A stretch of DNA of 64,000 bases from CADEDH01 sp039029735 (GTDB lineage Bacteria > Actinomycetota > Acidimicrobiia > Acidimicrobiales > SZUA-35): NCBI GenBank assembly GCA_039029735.1, contig JBCCFL010000011.1, positions 1-64,000 on the forward strand, given 5' to 3'. The notes under the pieces were generated by a model. That model searched no databases and had not been told where the DNA came from. It was given only the letters and a program-made list of their open reading frames with translations. Position 1 is the stretch's first letter. Each line of letters opens with the position of its first letter. Below, in pieces: positions 54,558 to 63,298 of the stretch. Both the position numbers and the translations under genes were made by a program.

Positions 54558-54572
54558 GCTGGCCGCCCAGCT
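54557..54572. terminator. Small hairpin at end of the six-gene operon
   Basis: AGCTGG and CCAGCT (six pairs, loop CCGC) overlap the stop of the last operon gene and lie just before the convergent lipoprotein gene. There is no T tract, so terminator function is uncertain. Confidence 0.35.
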
Positions 54573-54583
54573 GCTCGAACCGT

Positions 54584-55348
54584 TCACCTCGCAGGCGCGA
54601 GACGGGACGCCTCCGGGTCACAGCGGAACGAGCCGCGGGTGGCGGTGTCGGAGAGAAAGGCGTCGACCTCGCTGGCGGCGGTCACCCACGACCGGTCGGC
54701 ATCCTCGCTCGACACGGCGAACACGACACCCGCCAGCCGGCCATGGTCATCGTAGAAACCGGCCCCACTGTTGCCCGGCACCGTGCGGGCGTCGACGATG
54801 TAGCCCCGACGCCGAGACCGGGTCGTGGCCCGCACGTCGTCGATCTCGACGATCGTGACCGTGACGACTGATGCCGGCACCGACCCGGCGGCCAAGGCGA
54901 TCGTGCCAGCCTGGCCTTCGGCGAGATCGAGCATCGGCGGAGGAGGGGGCACGGCTGTCAGGGGCGGACGAGGGGTGAGCAGCGCAAGATCTCGGCGAGG
55001 GTCGTAGGCGGCGACATCAGCCTCGCGTTCGCCGTCGGTGCTGCGGATCGTGATCGGACCCCCCGACGCCACGACGTGGGCGGCGGTGAGCACCACGTCG
55101 GTACCGAGGGCGATACCGGTGCCGTCGGCGGGGTTGGCTGCGCCACACGTGCCGGTCTCGATGGCGACTGCTCTGGCCAGCGCATCGTCGAGGGTGGGTG
55201 CGATCGCCGCCGCACTCGGCTCTGTGTGATCGGGCGCCGTTGCCGGAGCGTCGGAACACGCAGCGCCGGCCAACAGCGCGGTGCCCGCCACGAGCCAGCG
55301 CCAAAACGCGAAGGGGGCCGGCCCCGTAGGCCCGGCCCCCTTCATCAC
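54584..55348 (-). CDS. Trypsin-like serine protease lipoprotein
   Basis: The 254-residue protein has a lipobox-like 'ALLAGAACS' with Cys31 after a basic, hydrophobic N-terminus, so it is probably lipid-anchored outside the membrane. The catalytic residues are His91 ('LTAAHVV'), Asp120 ('RRDLALLTP') and Ser194 ('PGNSGAGF'). The Gly-Asn-Ser-Gly variant of the serine motif is used in several bacterial trypsin-like proteases. The annotated start lies inside a very strong hairpin that follows the TRAP receptor gene; a start from GTG 55291 is possible but would remove the signal peptide's basic part. It is convergent with the six-gene operon. Confidence 0.75.
   Translation of the reverse strand: MMKGAGPTGPAPFAFWRWLVAGTALLAGAACSDAPATAPDHTEPSAAAIAPTLDDALARAVAIETGTCGAANPADGTGIALGTDVVLTAAHVVASGGPITIRSTDGEREADVAAYDPRRDLALLTPRPPLTAVPPPPPMLDLAEGQAGTIALAAGSVPASVVTVTIVEIDDVRATTRSRRRGYIVDARTVPGNSGAGFYDDHGRLAGVVFAVSSEDADRSWVTAASEVDAFLSDTATRGSFRCDPEASRLAPAR
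55310..55343 (-). terminator. Strong hairpin after dctP, overlapping the protease start
   Basis: A perfect 12-base-pair stem (GAAGGGGGCCGG with CCGGCCCCCTTC, ten-base loop) lies 22 bases after the dctP stop on the transcribed strand. It is the natural terminator for the TRAP operon. The same bases contain the start codon region of the lipoprotein protease, which is read in the same direction. No long T tract follows. Confidence 0.7.
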
Positions 55349-55364
55349 GAGACAGAAACTCGGA

Positions 55365-56582
55365 TCAGATCTGGCTCTGCTGGGTGAGGTAGGAACGCTC
55401 AGCCAGGCTGTGCCACTCCACGATCCCGTCGCGGAACTCGCGCCAGGGGCCGAGGATCGCTGCGAACTTCTCGTCCTCGGCGGCCTTCTGGTCGAGCACG
55501 TTCTCGGTCTCAGCCTTGAACGCCGCCATCAGCTCCGGCGAGAACTCACGGATCTGGGCGAACCCCTTGATCGTCTGGAGATCGCGCTGGTTGAGCACGT
55601 CGTAGGTGGCGATGGTCTGGATGTTGGCGTGGGCCGCCGCGTTGCGAACCGCCGCCTGGTAGGTAGGGGGCAGATCGTTCCAGAGGTCGAGTGGCATCTG
55701 CACCTCGACCGCCGTGCCGGGCTCCCACCAACCGGGGTGGTAGTAGAAGAGATCCGAGCCGAGCTCGTCGAGGCCGAGAATGAGGTCGTCGGTCGGGCCC
55801 ACGAACTCGGCGGCGTCGATGGCACCGGTCTGGATCGACGTGAGGATCTCACCGCCGGCGACAGTGACCTGCTCGCCGCCGAGGTTCTGCAGCACCTCAC
55901 CGGCGAGGCCGGGGATACGCATCTTCAGACCCTGGAGGTCGTCGACCGTGTTGATCTCCTTGGAGAACCAGCCGCCCATCTGGCAGCCGGTGCCGCCCGC
56001 CGGGAAGGCGATGATGCCGTGCTCTTCGGCGTAGAACTCGTTCAGCAGCTCGAGGCCGCCGCCCTGGTACAGCCAGGCGTTCTGCTGACGCTGGTTGAGG
56101 CCGAACGGCACCGCGGTACCGAACTGCTGCACCGGCGACAGACCCACGTAGTAGTAGGAGGCGGTGTGGCCCACCTCGGCGCCACCGTCACGAACGGCGG
56201 GCAGCACGTCGAGGCCGCCCACGATCTCGCCGGCCGGTGCCACGTTGATCTTGAACTTTCCGCCAGTCAGGTCGCTGACCTGCTGCGAGAAGGTTTCGGC
56301 TGCGCCGAAGAGCGTGACGAGTGCGGTCGGCCAGCTCGTGGCCATGTTCCACTCGATCTCGGGCCCATCGGTCTGAACCGGGGTGACGGTTTCCTCTTCG
56401 GTGGAACCGGTGTCGTCGGAGCCGGTGTCCTCTTCTTCGACCGGGGTGCCCGCGTCGTCCACCTCAGTGGTTGAGCAGGCAGCCAAAATGGCCGTGCTGG
56501 CGGCGAAACCGGCAACGCCGAGACCGGCCTTACCGAGGAACGACCGCCGATCGAGAGACAGCTCGTCGCTGTGTTCGGTCAT
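55365..56582 (-). CDS. dctP: TRAP transporter substrate-binding protein (TakP-like)
   Basis: The signal contains twin Arg 'LDRRSFLGKAG' (10-20) followed by a hydrophobic stretch and a lipobox 'ILAAC' (Cys36), so export by Tat with lipid anchoring is likely. The mature protein shows TRAP receptor features: 'MATSWPTALVTLFGAAETFS', 'GGWFSKEINTVDDLQGLKMR', 'LTSIQTGAIDAAEFVGPTDD' and 'FYYHPGWWEPGTAV'. The last motif is typical of the TakP/keto-acid and chloroaromatic-binding branch. It captures a carboxylate-type solute for the DctQM permease encoded upstream. It follows dctM by 30 bases. Confidence 0.92.
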   Translation of the reverse strand: MTEHSDELSLDRRSFLGKAGLGVAGFAASTAILAACSTTEVDDAGTPVEEEDTGSDDTGSTEEETVTPVQTDGPEIEWNMATSWPTALVTLFGAAETFSQQVSDLTGGKFKINVAPAGEIVGGLDVLPAVRDGGAEVGHTASYYYVGLSPVQQFGTAVPFGLNQRQQNAWLYQGGGLELLNEFYAEEHGIIAFPAGGTGCQMGGWFSKEINTVDDLQGLKMRIPGLAGEVLQNLGGEQVTVAGGEILTSIQTGAIDAAEFVGPTDDLILGLDELGSDLFYYHPGWWEPGTAVEVQMPLDLWNDLPPTYQAAVRNAAAHANIQTIATYDVLNQRDLQTIKGFAQIREFSPELMAAFKAETENVLDQKAAEDEKFAAILGPWREFRDGIVEWHSLAERSYLTQQSQI

Positions 56583-56612
56583 GTTCTCCCCTTGTTGTGT
56601 TCGGTTGGATTC

Positions 56613-58379
56613 CTAGGCGGTCTGGGAGGTCACCGGAACAGTTGCTCCGGCCCCGCCCCCGCCTTGGCCTCCCCGGAGCGAGCCTGCCACCCCGGTGAGA
56701 ATGATGAAGGTCACGATGCTACCCATGACGATCAAGGGCCACGTCGCACTCGAATCAGCACCAGTACAGAAGCTCTCAGGTGCATTGGCGTTGAAGAAAC
56801 AGTACGAGAAGTTCGTGATCGACGGCAGCAGGCCGAGCACGATGAGGGCCAGGATCTGCAAACCCATGAACGGGATCGCCCCGCGGTGGATGTCGGCAGT
56901 CTTCACCTCGGGTGGCGCCACGGATTGCAGATAGAACAGCGAGAATCCGACCGGCGGTGAGATGAAGGCCATGTTGAGGTTCACTGCCATCAGCACGGCG
57001 AACCACACGATCTCCTGTTCGGTGAACTCCAGCGCCACGAATGCGGGCACGAAGATCGGCACCACGATGAACGTGATCTCGAGGAACTCGAGATTGATGC
57101 CCAACAAGAACACGGCGATCATCGCCACGATCACGAAGCCGACCTTGCCGCCGGGGATGTCGGACAGCCAGGCCGCCGCCTGATCGGCCCCGCCGAGTTC
57201 CTGGAACATCAGGCGGAAGAACAGGGAGGCGAACAGCAGCGTCATCACCAGGATCGTGATGTTGGCCGTCGACCGGCCGGCATCGATCAGGGCCTGACGG
57301 TTGAGTTTCCACGCCGGCTCGATGTGCTGTGCGCCGTCTGCGATGAGCAGGCGATCGAACCAGTGGTTCGTGCCCGCCAGGATCAGCGCTCCGAACACAC
57401 CCACGGCGCCCGACTCCGATGGGGTGGCGAGACCCTGGAAGATCGAGATCAGCACACCGGCGATCAGCATCAGCGTCGGGACGATGCTCACCACCAGTTC
57501 GGTGGTGAGCATCCCGAACCGGGCCACGAGTGCGAACGACACCAACCCCACGATCAGGCCGCCGATGACAGCGGGGGTGAAACCGATGAGCAGCACCACG
57601 AGGAACACCATCAGCCCGAGCACCACGCCGATGATGGCGGCGGTTCGGGTGGAGGGATTGCCCTCGAGCATTCGTTCCTCGGGGGGCATGACGGGCCCGA
57701 GTTCGGGCCGGAGCAGCGAGATGAACAGCGTGTAGGCGATGTAGAGGCTCGACAGCAGCAGGCCAGGCAGCACCGCACCGGCGAACAGACCGATGATGCC
57801 GACCCCCAACTCGCCGGCCAGCAGGATCAGCACGATCGATGGCGGGAGCATCTGGGCCAACGTGCCCGATGCGGTGATGGCGCCCGTGGCGAGCCTGTTG
57901 TCGTAGCCGAGGCGAACCATGGCCGGCAGTGACAGCAGGCCCATCACGATCACGGTGGCGGCCACCACACCGGTGGCCGCTGCGAGCAGCGTGCCCACCA
58001 CGATCACGGCGGCGGCGACGCCGCCTCGGATCGATCCCATCAGCAGACCGAAGGCGTTCAGGAGCCGTTCGGCCATGCCGGATCGTTCGAGGATGGCGCC
58101 CATCAACACGAACAAGGGAACGGCCAGCAGCTCCTGACTTCGTAGTGAACGAGCCCAGTTCGTCGGGAGCTGTCCGGCCAGCGTGCCGGGGTCGAACACG
58201 TCGAGGCTGATGGCGTTGGACATGTCGCCGATGAAGGCGAACGCCAGCGCCGTGGCGGCGAAGGAGAAGGCGACGTTGAACCCGGTGAGGATCATGATCA
58301 TGAAGATCAGGAACATGACCATGGCCAGGAACACACCGAGCTCCAGGCCCAGGATCTCAACGATCTGTGCAGCGATCAT
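56613..58379 (-). CDS. dctM: TRAP transporter large permease
   Basis: The 588-residue protein has about 12-14 transmembrane segments in two halves, and the signature TRAP large-subunit features: 'PLFVLMGAILERSGMAERLL', 'GVVAATVIVMGLLSLPAMVR', 'PPSIVLILLAGELGVGIIGL' and the late 'PVGFSLFYLQSVAPPEVKTA'. It is the ion-coupled transport subunit (Na+ or H+ symport). It is longer than the standard ~430 residues because of an enlarged loop and helix region between about 215 and 330, as in the larger DctM class that pairs with TakP-like receptors. It is between dctQ and dctP. Confidence 0.92.
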   Translation of the reverse strand: MIAAQIVEILGLELGVFLAMVMFLIFMIMILTGFNVAFSFAATALAFAFIGDMSNAISLDVFDPGTLAGQLPTNWARSLRSQELLAVPLFVLMGAILERSGMAERLLNAFGLLMGSIRGGVAAAVIVVGTLLAAATGVVAATVIVMGLLSLPAMVRLGYDNRLATGAITASGTLAQMLPPSIVLILLAGELGVGIIGLFAGAVLPGLLLSSLYIAYTLFISLLRPELGPVMPPEERMLEGNPSTRTAAIIGVVLGLMVFLVVLLIGFTPAVIGGLIVGLVSFALVARFGMLTTELVVSIVPTLMLIAGVLISIFQGLATPSESGAVGVFGALILAGTNHWFDRLLIADGAQHIEPAWKLNRQALIDAGRSTANITILVMTLLFASLFFRLMFQELGGADQAAAWLSDIPGGKVGFVIVAMIAVFLLGINLEFLEITFIVVPIFVPAFVALEFTEQEIVWFAVLMAVNLNMAFISPPVGFSLFYLQSVAPPEVKTADIHRGAIPFMGLQILALIVLGLLPSITNFSYCFFNANAPESFCTGADSSATWPLIVMGSIVTFIILTGVAGSLRGGQGGGGAGATVPVTSQTA

Positions 58380-58393
58380 CGGCCAGCGCCCCT

Positions 58394-59281
58394 TTATTCG
58401 ATCCGCAGTGGGGCGTCGTCGGCGTCGGTGACGTCGCCCAGGTCTTCACGGCCGGCGATGACGAAGCCGGTCTTGATGATCTCCGCCACCACCTGGGCGG
58501 TCCAGAGGGCGAAACCCACGAGGATGAACGCCTGGATCGGGCCCTGGGGGAGCTGGCCGGCGTCTGTCGCCTGCTCCCAGGTGCGCCACACCCGCCATCC
58601 CTCCGGCCACTCGCCTTCGCCACCGTTGGCGAAGCGGTTGTAGCCGAGCGACCGGGCGGCGAAGGGCTGCAGCACCCTGAGCCCGACGATCAGGAAGGGC
58701 AGGAACAAGAACGTGTGGAGCACGAAGTCGATCCACGCCTTCCGCTTGGCCGAGAAGTCGGCCCACCAGAAGTCGATCCTGGGGTTGATGCCGTTCTTCA
58801 CGCCGTAGGCCACGCCAACGAGGAACAGTGCGGCGAACGACATCCAGGCCAGCGAGGTGGCCTCGCCGAAGAGGATGTCGGCCTCGAACCAGTCGTTCGT
58901 GTATCGGGTGATCACGTTGAAGAGCTGGATGATGAAGATGAGCCAGGCCAGTACGAGGGCGAGCCTCCCGGCCACCTCGGACACACGCTCGATCACGAGG
59001 CGGACGCGGTGGAGTATCGGCGGGAACGCACACACGACGATCGTGGCAATCGTGATGGCCCAGAGCCACCACGGCATCCGTGCGATCAGGAGGTCCCAGT
59101 CGGCGATCGTGGCGATGATCGCCACGATGGCGAAGACAACCGCGGCCCACCCGAAGGGATGGAGCCACTGGAAAAACACCGGGGCGGTCGACGCGGCTCG
59201 CTCGTCCAGGTCACTGGCACCGGGCGCATCGCTCGACTCCGCTTCCGGAGCGTCGACGTCAGCCATGCCGCCGGTTCTCAT
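58394..59281 (-). CDS. dctQ: TRAP transporter small permease
   Basis: The 295-residue protein shows about six hydrophobic segments, including 'WAAVVFAIVAIIATIADW', 'RLALVLAWLIFIIQLFNVIT', 'LAWMSFAALFLVGVAYGVKN' and 'FVLHTFLFLPFLIVGLRVLQ'. 'RIDFWWADFSAKRKAWIDFV' is the usual DctQ loop. It is larger than typical DctQ (about 160-200) in keeping with the larger TRAP class. ATG 59281 and ATG 59266 are both possible starts; neither has a strong ribosome site. It is the first gene of the dctQMP operon. Confidence 0.88.
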   Translation of the reverse strand: MRTGGMADVDAPEAESSDAPGASDLDERAASTAPVFFQWLHPFGWAAVVFAIVAIIATIADWDLLIARMPWWLWAITIATIVVCAFPPILHRVRLVIERVSEVAGRLALVLAWLIFIIQLFNVITRYTNDWFEADILFGEATSLAWMSFAALFLVGVAYGVKNGINPRIDFWWADFSAKRKAWIDFVLHTFLFLPFLIVGLRVLQPFAARSLGYNRFANGGEGEWPEGWRVWRTWEQATDAGQLPQGPIQAFILVGFALWTAQVVAEIIKTGFVIAGREDLGDVTDADDAPLRIE

Positions 59282-59559
59282 CGGTCGGGCCAGCCCCGTT
59301 GGTAACGGTCACGGCACACCTCACTCCCCAGGTACCAGTCCACCCACACCGGGCGTGCCCCGGCCGTACTCGTCGCACGACGGTAATCGCCGGGTTGACA
59401 CAAGGCAAACGCATGGTGCCCGGTGGCGGTGGACCGCGAGGCGCTGCGATTTGCTGTCGCCGAGGCCGAGATCGAGACTTGACGCACATCTTGTGACCAC
59501 ACGGGGTCGGCGAGTGGGGACCCGCCGAGCACCGTGCGGCCCGATCTAGGGGGATCGTC

Positions 59560-60705
59560 ATGACCATGACCGTTGAGGCGTCGACTGGGGATGCACATGC
59601 CCGGTCCCGACCGCTCGTCTACGACACCGACGCGCACATCTGCGAGCCACCGATGGTGTGGCAGGAGTATTGCGACCCGGCGTATCGCGACGTGATCCTG
59701 CGAGCCGGGCCCGGTCCGAACAACAACGACGCGATGTGGGTGAACGGCGAGTGCTACGACACCCGCATCTCCCAGGCGTGCATTCCCGGGGCCTACGGCG
59801 ACATGACGAAGACGTGGGACGACATCACCCCCGGTTCATGGGATCCCGCCGAGCGGTTGAAGGTCAACGATGCCGAGGGGCTCGACATCGCCCTTCTCTT
59901 CCCGACGCTGATGCTGTTGTCGGGGGACATCAAGGCGGCCGACGTGGCTGCCGCCAACGCCCGCGCCTACAACCGCTGGATCACCGACTTCGTGGCCCAC
60001 GACAAGGAGCGGTTCTACGCCGTGGGCGTCCTGCCCCTCCAATCGGTCGAGGCGTCGATCGCCGAGGTCGAGTTCATCGCAGCCCAGGGCCTGACCGGCG
60101 TCACGTTCCGGCCCGAGCGCTACAACGGCCTGGAACTGTTCTCGCCCGAGATGGATCGACTCTGGTCTGCGATCGAGGATCACGATCTGACCGTTGGCAT
60201 CCACGGCAGCTTCGGGTCGAAGATGGAGAGCTTCGCCTCAACCCGCTACTCGAATCCCTTCTACACCCACATGGTGTGCCACCCCTTCGAGGCGATGGCG
60301 TCGGTGATGGAGATCGTCGCCTCGGGCATTCTCGACGACCACCCCCGCCTTCGGGTGGGCTTCATCGAGGCTGGTATCGGTTGGCTGCCCTACTGGTTGG
60401 AGCGGCTCGACGAGCACAAGCACCACATGGGTCACCTCGTGCCGAAGCTGAAGCGTGATCCAACAGAGGTGTTCTCCGAGCAGTGCTTCATCACCATGAC
60501 CGCCGATGAGATCGAACCATTCCAGCAGCTCACCGAGATGGGTCTGGCCCACACCATCCTGTGGGGCTCCGACTACCCCCACTACGACTGCACCTACCCG
60601 GGATCGCTGGTCAAGCTCGACGAGGCGTTCGCCCCCACGGGGCAGACCGAGCTGCGTGACAACGTGCTGCACGCCAACGCCAAGCGGTACATGGGTCTCA
60701 CGTAG
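59560..60705 (+). CDS. Amidohydrolase (metal-dependent hydrolase) family protein
   Basis: ATG 59560 follows AGGGGGA. The 381-residue protein has the amidohydrolase_2 start 'VYDTDAHICEPPMVW' (His26 and Asp24 metal ligands), a middle His ('TVGIHGSFG'), 'HPFEAMASVMEIVASG' and the late 'ILWGSDYPHYDC' with the conserved metal Asp. Members decarboxylate or hydrolyse aromatic and carboxylate substrates, often via Zn2+ or Mn2+. It sits divergent to the TRAP operon and may act on the same imported substrate (inference). Its 3' end overlaps the convergent NTF2-like gene by eight bases. Confidence 0.88.
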   Translation: MTMTVEASTGDAHARSRPLVYDTDAHICEPPMVWQEYCDPAYRDVILRAGPGPNNNDAMWVNGECYDTRISQACIPGAYGDMTKTWDDITPGSWDPAERLKVNDAEGLDIALLFPTLMLLSGDIKAADVAAANARAYNRWITDFVAHDKERFYAVGVLPLQSVEASIAEVEFIAAQGLTGVTFRPERYNGLELFSPEMDRLWSAIEDHDLTVGIHGSFGSKMESFASTRYSNPFYTHMVCHPFEAMASVMEIVASGILDDHPRLRVGFIEAGIGWLPYWLERLDEHKHHMGHLVPKLKRDPTEVFSEQCFITMTADEIEPFQQLTEMGLAHTILWGSDYPHYDCTYPGSLVKLDEAFAPTGQTELRDNVLHANAKRYMGLT

Positions 60706-61150
60706 CCGGCGGCTCGACCTCGCCACCGAGAAAGGCCACCGGTATGCGGCTGCCGCCATTGAGCGTTGCTGGCGTCGGTGAGCCGAAGAATCCGTCCACC
60801 CGTTCGATCAGGCCCGACGGCGCGAGCGTCACGACGTCGAGCCCCTCCATGAGCACACGGCCCTTACGGGTCATGTCCCACCGGTAGCGCAGCCGACCGT
60901 GGTGGCCGTCGATCTCCGAGGCCAACACGAACCGATAGTCGGGCTTGGACGTGCGCAGGCGACGCACGGCAGCCTCCAGCTCGTCGATGCCCACGAAGCT
61001 GTCGCGGGGGTCATGCCATTCGACCGACGGGGTGACGGCAGCCTGTAGCAACTCGGGCACCCGGGTGAGGTCGGTCTCGTTCCACGCCGTCCAGTACGCC
61101 ACGAGGGCGGGCGGCATCTCGACGTCCCATTCGGCCTTGCGGAACCGCAT
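60698..61150 (-). CDS. SnoaL/NTF2-like domain protein
   Basis: The 150-residue protein opens with 'ALVAYWTAWNETDLTRVPEL', a characteristic SnoaL-like helix, and 'SVEWHDPRDSFVGIDELEAA', followed by the curved sheet 'RFVLASEIDGHHGRLRYRWD' and 'GLDVVTLAPSGLIERVDGFF'. These small cytosolic proteins are often ring-closing, hydrolase or isomerase enzymes, or accessory subunits. It is convergent with the amidohydrolase gene and overlaps it by eight bases. Substrate unknown. Confidence 0.75.
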   Translation of the reverse strand: MRFRKAEWDVEMPPALVAYWTAWNETDLTRVPELLQAAVTPSVEWHDPRDSFVGIDELEAAVRRLRTSKPDYRFVLASEIDGHHGRLRYRWDMTRKGRVLMEGLDVVTLAPSGLIERVDGFFGSPTPATLNGGSRIPVAFLGGEVEPPAT

Positions 61151-61222
61151 GGTTGTACAGACCGGCCGTCTCGGCGGTGGGTTACCAATCGGCCCGTGCG
61201 GGGCCTGCCAGGGGCGGTGGGA

Positions 61223-62251
61223 TCAGGGCGTCCAGCCGTGGTTGTGGAGCAGATGGATCCGGGGCTCGCCGGTCGACCAGTCGTGAACCACATGGAGGCG
61301 TTGCCAATCGAAGGTGTCCTGCGGGTCGGTGGTCGGGGTGTCGACCACCACCCGATGCAGTGTGGGCGGCGCCTGCCACATCAGGCCCTCGAGGAACGCC
61401 TGGTTCCCGTCGGGGATGTCGTTGACGTTGATCTCGGTGGTGTCGTCGTTGCGATCGAGCGTGAGGAACTGCCGGAGCGACACCACGCAGTCGGCGCCGC
61501 AGTCGAAGCCGTCCTCGATGTTGAAGTCGCGAGGCTCGTCCCAGGCGGAGAGATCGGTGAGTTCGTCGCGGTCGATCCAGTTCCACTCGCTGCCGACATC
61601 GGCGTAGATGCCGATACCCCCCGACCACAAGGCTCGCTCCGCCAACAGCTCGGCGCCGACGTCGTCTCCGGCCAGGTCACCGTTCGCCCAGTCGATGAAG
61701 CGCCGGGTCTGCGCTGTGAGGTCGAACTCGTCCTCAGCGGTCAGGGTGTCGGGTTGGCCGACGATGAACCGTCGGTTGACCCAGCCTCGAGTTGCGTCGG
61801 GGAGCTCGATCCGAGCCCAGAGCCCATCAACTGGTTCCTCGCCGAGGACGGCGAAGTCCGTCGACCAGGGATCGAGCTCCCCGACGATCAGAGCCGATGC
61901 ATCCGGGTCGGCTCTGACGTTCAAGGTGTCGTCGAAGGCGACACCGATCACGGTCCATGTGAGGGCCGGGTCGAGGGTGCCAGCGGTCCCGTCGTCGTCG
62001 CCGCCGTCGCCATCGACCGTGGTGGTCGTGGCGTCGTCGTCGCCCTCGGTGTCGTCGCCTGCAGCGGCGTTGTCGGTGCCGTCGCTGGCGTCGGGGTCGC
62101 TGGCGGCGTCGGTGTCGTCGCCGGTGACCGTGGTGGTCGCCTCGCCCGCCGTGTCGGCGTCAGCTTGGCCCGCGGTGGCGTCGTCGGTGCTGTCAGCGCA
62201 CGCGACCGCCGCCAGCGCCAGCACGGCCACGAGAAGGAACATCCGCCTCAT
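61223..62251 (-). CDS. SH3b-domain lipoprotein A
   Basis: The 342-residue protein has a lipobox 'ALAAVACA' after residue 16, then a long, low-complexity Asp/Thr/Ala-rich linker. An SH3b-like domain follows: 'TWTVIGVAFDDTLNVRADPD' with 'WARIELPDATRGWVNRRFI'. A C-terminal domain of about 170 residues contains Cys pairs ('CGADCVVSLRQFLTL') and ends 'VHDWSTGEPRIHLLHNHGWT'. It is a paralogue of the next gene, four bases upstream, so they are likely co-transcribed. SH3b domains commonly bind cell wall components; the role is unknown. Confidence 0.75.
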   Translation of the reverse strand: MRRMFLLVAVLALAAVACADSTDDATAGQADADTAGEATTTVTGDDTDAASDPDASDGTDNAAAGDDTEGDDDATTTTVDGDGGDDDGTAGTLDPALTWTVIGVAFDDTLNVRADPDASALIVGELDPWSTDFAVLGEEPVDGLWARIELPDATRGWVNRRFIVGQPDTLTAEDEFDLTAQTRRFIDWANGDLAGDDVGAELLAERALWSGGIGIYADVGSEWNWIDRDELTDLSAWDEPRDFNIEDGFDCGADCVVSLRQFLTLDRNDDTTEINVNDIPDGNQAFLEGLMWQAPPTLHRVVVDTPTTDPQDTFDWQRLHVVHDWSTGEPRIHLLHNHGWTP

Positions 62252-62255
62252 CGAT

Positions 62256-63242
62256 CTACGGCTCCCATCCGTTTTCCTGGATCAGGTGCACCCGGGGCTC
62301 GCCGGATGACCAGTCGTGCACGAGGTGCAGCATCTGCCAGTCGAGACCGTCGAACTCCTCGGTGCCCGGCGTCGAGATCGACACCCGATGCAATTCCGGG
62401 GCGAAGCTGAGCGCTCCGAGCGTCGTGAGGTCGCCGGGTTCGTTCACGAGGATCTCGCTCGTGTCGTCGACGGTGTCGAGTTCGAGGTACTCCATCACCG
62501 TCACGGCGCAGTCGAAGCACTCCGACTCGTAGTTGGGGAACTCCCGCTCGGTGTTCCAGGCGCTCGTCGTGCTCAGATCACTCCCAGCCACCCAGTCCCA
62601 CTGCTTCCCGATGTCGCGGTACCCGATGCGGCTGCTCATCCACAGCGCCCGGTCGGACAGGAACAGCTCGCTGGCGTCACCGTCGTTCTCGCCGTCGAGC
62701 CAGGCGAGGAACGCCGTGGTCTGATCCGCCAGATCGTCGATCTGTTCGGCGCTCAGGTCGTCGGGCTGGCCGATCACGAAGCGGGCATTCACCCAGCCGT
62801 CCGTGCCGTCGGCGAGGGTGATCTCACGCCAGCGCACAGGCGTGCCGTTGTCGCCAGTCACGGCGAAATCCGTCGACCAGGGGTCGAGTTCCCCGACGAT
62901 GGTGGCCGAGGCGTTCGGCTCCGCCCGGACGTTGAGCGTGTCGTCACTGTCCACACCCACCACCGTCCAGGTGAGGTCCGAGGCGCCTGCGTCGGTGTCG
63001 TCGACAGCGGGGGCGGCCGCATCGGTGGTGTTCGACGACTCGTCGGTGGTCGAATTCTGCGTGTCTGCGGTGGCGTCGGTTTCGGTGTCGCTGGTTGCGT
63101 CGACGGTCTCGCTCAGCTGTGCAGTGTCTTTCACCACGCTCGACTCGGCGGCGCCCGCGGCCGAATCGGCCGTGCCGTCCGCCGAGCCGCAGCTCACGAA
63201 GAGCAGCGCGCAGACGGCGAGGAGGGCAAGCGTGCGGTTCAT
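62256..63242 (-). CDS. SH3b-domain lipoprotein B
   Basis: The 328-residue lipoprotein (lipobox 'LLFVSCG' near residue 18) has the same plan as its neighbour: Thr/Asp/Ser-rich linker, SH3b domain 'TWTVVGVDSDDTLNVRAEPN' with 'WREITLADGTDGWVNARFV', and a C-terminal domain ending 'VHDWSSGEPRVHLIQENGWE'. The two proteins are clearly tandem paralogues, separated by four bases, diverged more in the linker than in the folded parts. The gene is divergent from an MFS transporter with a 56-base gap. Confidence 0.75.
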   Translation of the reverse strand: MNRTLALLAVCALLFVSCGSADGTADSAAGAAESSVVKDTAQLSETVDATSDTETDATADTQNSTTDESSNTTDAAAPAVDDTDAGASDLTWTVVGVDSDDTLNVRAEPNASATIVGELDPWSTDFAVTGDNGTPVRWREITLADGTDGWVNARFVIGQPDDLSAEQIDDLADQTTAFLAWLDGENDGDASELFLSDRALWMSSRIGYRDIGKQWDWVAGSDLSTTSAWNTEREFPNYESECFDCAVTVMEYLELDTVDDTSEILVNEPGDLTTLGALSFAPELHRVSISTPGTEEFDGLDWQMLHLVHDWSSGEPRVHLIQENGWEP

Positions 63243-63298
63243 ACCCTCTAGGACGTGCTAGGCCCCGATTTGGTTCCCGCATCACATGTTGCGGTCCT

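Noticed and set aside
59282..59559. Promoter between dctQ and the amidohydrolase
   Set aside because: A TTGACA occurs near 59395 but no -10 element with acceptable spacing was found; the gap holds no supported gene.
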